This document shows, in pieces, positions 62,355 to 64,000 of a stretch of DNA of 64,000 nt. This DNA comes from Bacteroidaceae bacterium (GTDB lineage Bacteria; Bacteroidota; Bacteroidia; Bacteroidales; Bacteroidaceae), in NCBI GenBank assembly GCA_017524545.1, contig JAFXVN010000072.1, forward strand, positions 124,001-188,000, given 5' to 3'. The notes beneath the pieces were generated by a model. It searched no databases. It had not been told where the DNA came from and saw only the letters and a list, made by a program, of their open reading frames with translations. Position 1 is the first letter of the stretch. Each line of letters opens with the position of its first letter. The position numbers and the translations under genes were made by a program.

Positions 62355-64000
62355 CGGCGTCTTGGATGTCGGGGCCTTGCTGACCGCCGCCATTGTTGCC
62401 GCCTTGGTTGGCGCCTGCGCCAGTGAAGCCGCCGTTCATGTCGGGACCGGGCTGCGGGCCTGCCTGCTGCTGGGCTTGGTACATCTTGCCGGCGGCAGTC
62501 TGAAGCTCGTTCATGGCTGCGTCGATGGCTGCGAGATCCTGAGCTTGGTGGGCGGTCTTCATCTTGGCGAGGGCTGCCTCAACTTCGCTCTTCACGTCGG
62601 CAGGAATCTTGTCGCCGCTCTCCTTCAGCATATTCTCGGTCTGGAAAATCATGCTGTCGGCCTGGTTGAGCTTGTCAACCTTCTCGCGCTCCTTCTTGTC
62701 GCTCTCGGCATTGGCTTCTGCCTCGGCCTTCATGCGCTCGATTTCCTCCTTGCTGAGGCCACTGGAGGCGGTGATGGTGATGTGCTGCTCCTTGCCGGTA
62801 GCCTTGTCCTTCGCGCTGACATTGAGGATGCCGTTGGCGTCGATATCGAAGGTGACTTCAATCTGAGGCACGCCGCGACGTGCGGGAGCAATACCGTCGA
62901 GGTTGAACTGGCCGACGCTCTTGTTCTGGCTTGCCATTGGGCGCTCGCCTTGCAGGACGTGGATGGTGACGGCCGTCTGGTTGTCCGCTGCGGTGGAGAA
63001 GATTTCGCTCTTCTTGCAGGGGATGGTCGAGTTGGCTTCGATGAGACGTGTCATTACGCCACCCATCGTTTCGATACCCATAGACAGAGGCGTTACGTCG
63101 AGCAGAACGATGTCGCTCTTGTCGCCTGCCAGCACAGCGCCCTGGATGCTTGCACCGATGGCAACCACTTCGTCAGGATTGACGCCCTTGCTGGGTTCCT
63201 TGCCGAAGAAGTCGGCCACGAGCTTCTGCACAGCGGGAATACGTGTGGAGCCGCCCACGAGGATGACCTCGTTGATGTCGCTGTTGGAGAGGCCTGCGTC
63301 CTGCATAGCCTTCTGGCACGGAGCCTTACAAGCCTGGATGAGGCTGTCGGCAAGCTGTTCGAACTTAGCGCGAGTCAGGCTCTTCACGAGGTGTTTGGGC
63401 ACACCGCCTATTGCCGTGATGTAGGGCAGGTTGATTTCAGTCGTGGTGCTGCTGGAGAGTTCAATCTTTGCCTTCTCGGCTGCTTCCTTCAGGCGTTGCA
63501 GGGCCATCGGGTCTTGCTTCAGGTCGATACCTTCCTCGGCCTTGAACTCGCTTGCCAGCCAGTCGATGATAACCTGGTCGAAGTCGTCGCCGCCGAGGTG
63601 TGTGTCGCCGTTGGTGCTGAGCACTTCAAACACGCCACTGCCAAACTCCAGGATGGAGATATCGAAGGTGCCGCCGCCAAGGTCGAAGACGGCAATCTTC
63701 ATGTCCTTGTTTGCCTTATCGACACCGTAAGCCAGAGCTGCTGCTGTTGGCTCGTTGACGATACGCTTCACGTCGAGACCTGCAATCTGACCGGCTTCCT
63801 TCGTAGCCTGACGCTGCGAGTCGCTGAAGTAGGCAGGCACGGTGATGACGGCTTCCGTCACTTCCTGTCCGAGGTAGTCCTCTGCGGTCTTCTTCATCTT
63901 TTGGAGAATCATGGCGCTGATTTCCTGCGGTGTATAGTTGCGGCCGTCGATGTCAACACGCGGTGTGTTGTTGTCGCCACGCACTACATTATAAGGTACG
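62335..64000 (-). CDS. dnaK: Molecular chaperone DnaK (Hsp70), N-terminus outside window
   Basis: The C-terminal part of about 555 residues is present; the frame stays open at the right edge ([10 protein letters not shown]). It shows V-P-A-Y-F-x-[12 protein letters not shown], the V-G-G-S-T-R-I-P segment, the substrate-binding domain and lid, and a Gly/Gln-rich tail ending D-A-D-F-E-E-V-K. DnaK folds and refolds proteins with DnaJ and GrpE. Its last codons are the integration target, but the reading frame is preserved after insertion. Confidence 0.97.
   Translation of the reverse strand, partial: VPYNVVRGDNNTPRVDIDGRNYTPQEISAMILQKMKKTAEDYLGQEVTEAVITVPAYFSDSQRQATKEAGQIAGLDVKRIVNEPTAAALAYGVDKANKDMKIAVFDLGGGTFDISILEFGSGVFEVLSTNGDTHLGGDDFDQVIIDWLASEFKAEEGIDLKQDPMALQRLKEAAEKAKIELSSSTTTEINLPYITAIGGVPKHLVKSLTRAKFEQLADSLIQACKAPCQKAMQDAGLSNSDINEVILVGGSTRIPAVQKLVADFFGKEPSKGVNPDEVVAIGASIQGAVLAGDKSDIVLLDVTPLSMGIETMGGVMTRLIEANSTIPCKKSEIFSTAADNQTAVTIHVLQGERPMASQNKSVGQFNLDGIAPARRGVPQIEVTFDIDANGILNVSAKDKATGKEQHITITASSGLSKEEIERMKAEAEANAESDKKEREKVDKLNQADSMIFQTENMLKESGDKIPADVKSEVEAALAKMKTAHQAQDLAAIDAAMNELQTAAGKMYQAQQQAGPQPGPDMNGGFTGAGANQGGNNGGGQQGPDIQDADFEEVK

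Overview
The window looks like a Bacteroidales chromosome segment, probably Prevotellaceae-like. The evidence is TAnnTTTG-type -7 promoter boxes, weak Shine-Dalgarno sites, a Bacteroidetes-type DnaK, a SusC/BtuB-like TonB receptor with an N-terminal carboxypeptidase-like domain, and BT4734/DUF3987/MobV mobilization genes. No rRNA, tRNA or CRISPR array was found. The genus assignment is inference.

Region 1 (1-15.6 kb) is the 3' part of one enormous gene for a glycine-rich protein built from well over 100 short [VI][YF]GGG-type repeats, with a super-duplication of about 5.2 kb. Its start lies left of the window.

Region 2 (15.6-42.4 kb) is a dense defense and accessory island. It holds three AlbA_2/Schlafen-type genes (one strongly reduced) and a helical protein with faint kleisin character. 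It also holds a complete type I restriction-modification locus (hsdM, fic, hsdS, hsdR) that carries a WG-repeat gene, an AAA ATPase and an unknown partner at its front. A WYL regulator and a DUF2130 nuclease-like gene follow. On the opposite strand lie two compact modules that may be undescribed defense systems. One is an XRE regulator, a two-helix membrane protein and a Thoeris ThsB-type TIR-like protein. The other is an HNH nuclease, a methyltransferase-HIT fusion and a 751-residue protein joining an Mrr-like nuclease domain to a PIN-like nuclease domain.

Region 3 (42.48-62.35 kb) is an integrated mobilizable element of about 20 kb inserted exactly at the 3' end of dnaK. A 20-bp near-perfect direct repeat of the dnaK stop region marks both ends. 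It carries a tyrosine integrase, a zinc-ribbon/double-HTH excisionase-like protein, an HTH protein, VirE-N and DUF3987 replication-type proteins, a MobV relaxase and a candidate oriT, but no conjugation apparatus. Cargo is an arsenic operon (arsR, a thioredoxin-like gene, arsF, arsG, acr3, arsC, arsP), a TonB receptor, a cation-efflux gene that lacks a normal start, a second arsP copy, a WYL regulator, and an unusual cassette of an HTH protein, a membrane protein and an RpoD-like sigma factor.

Region 4 (62.3-64 kb) is the 3' part of dnaK, on the minus strand, cut by the window edge.

The most interesting candidates are the TIR-like module, the HNH/MTase-HIT/REase-PIN operon, the ATPase pair inside the hsd operon, and the element-borne sigma-factor cassette. 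Functions for these are inferred from domains and gene order only.
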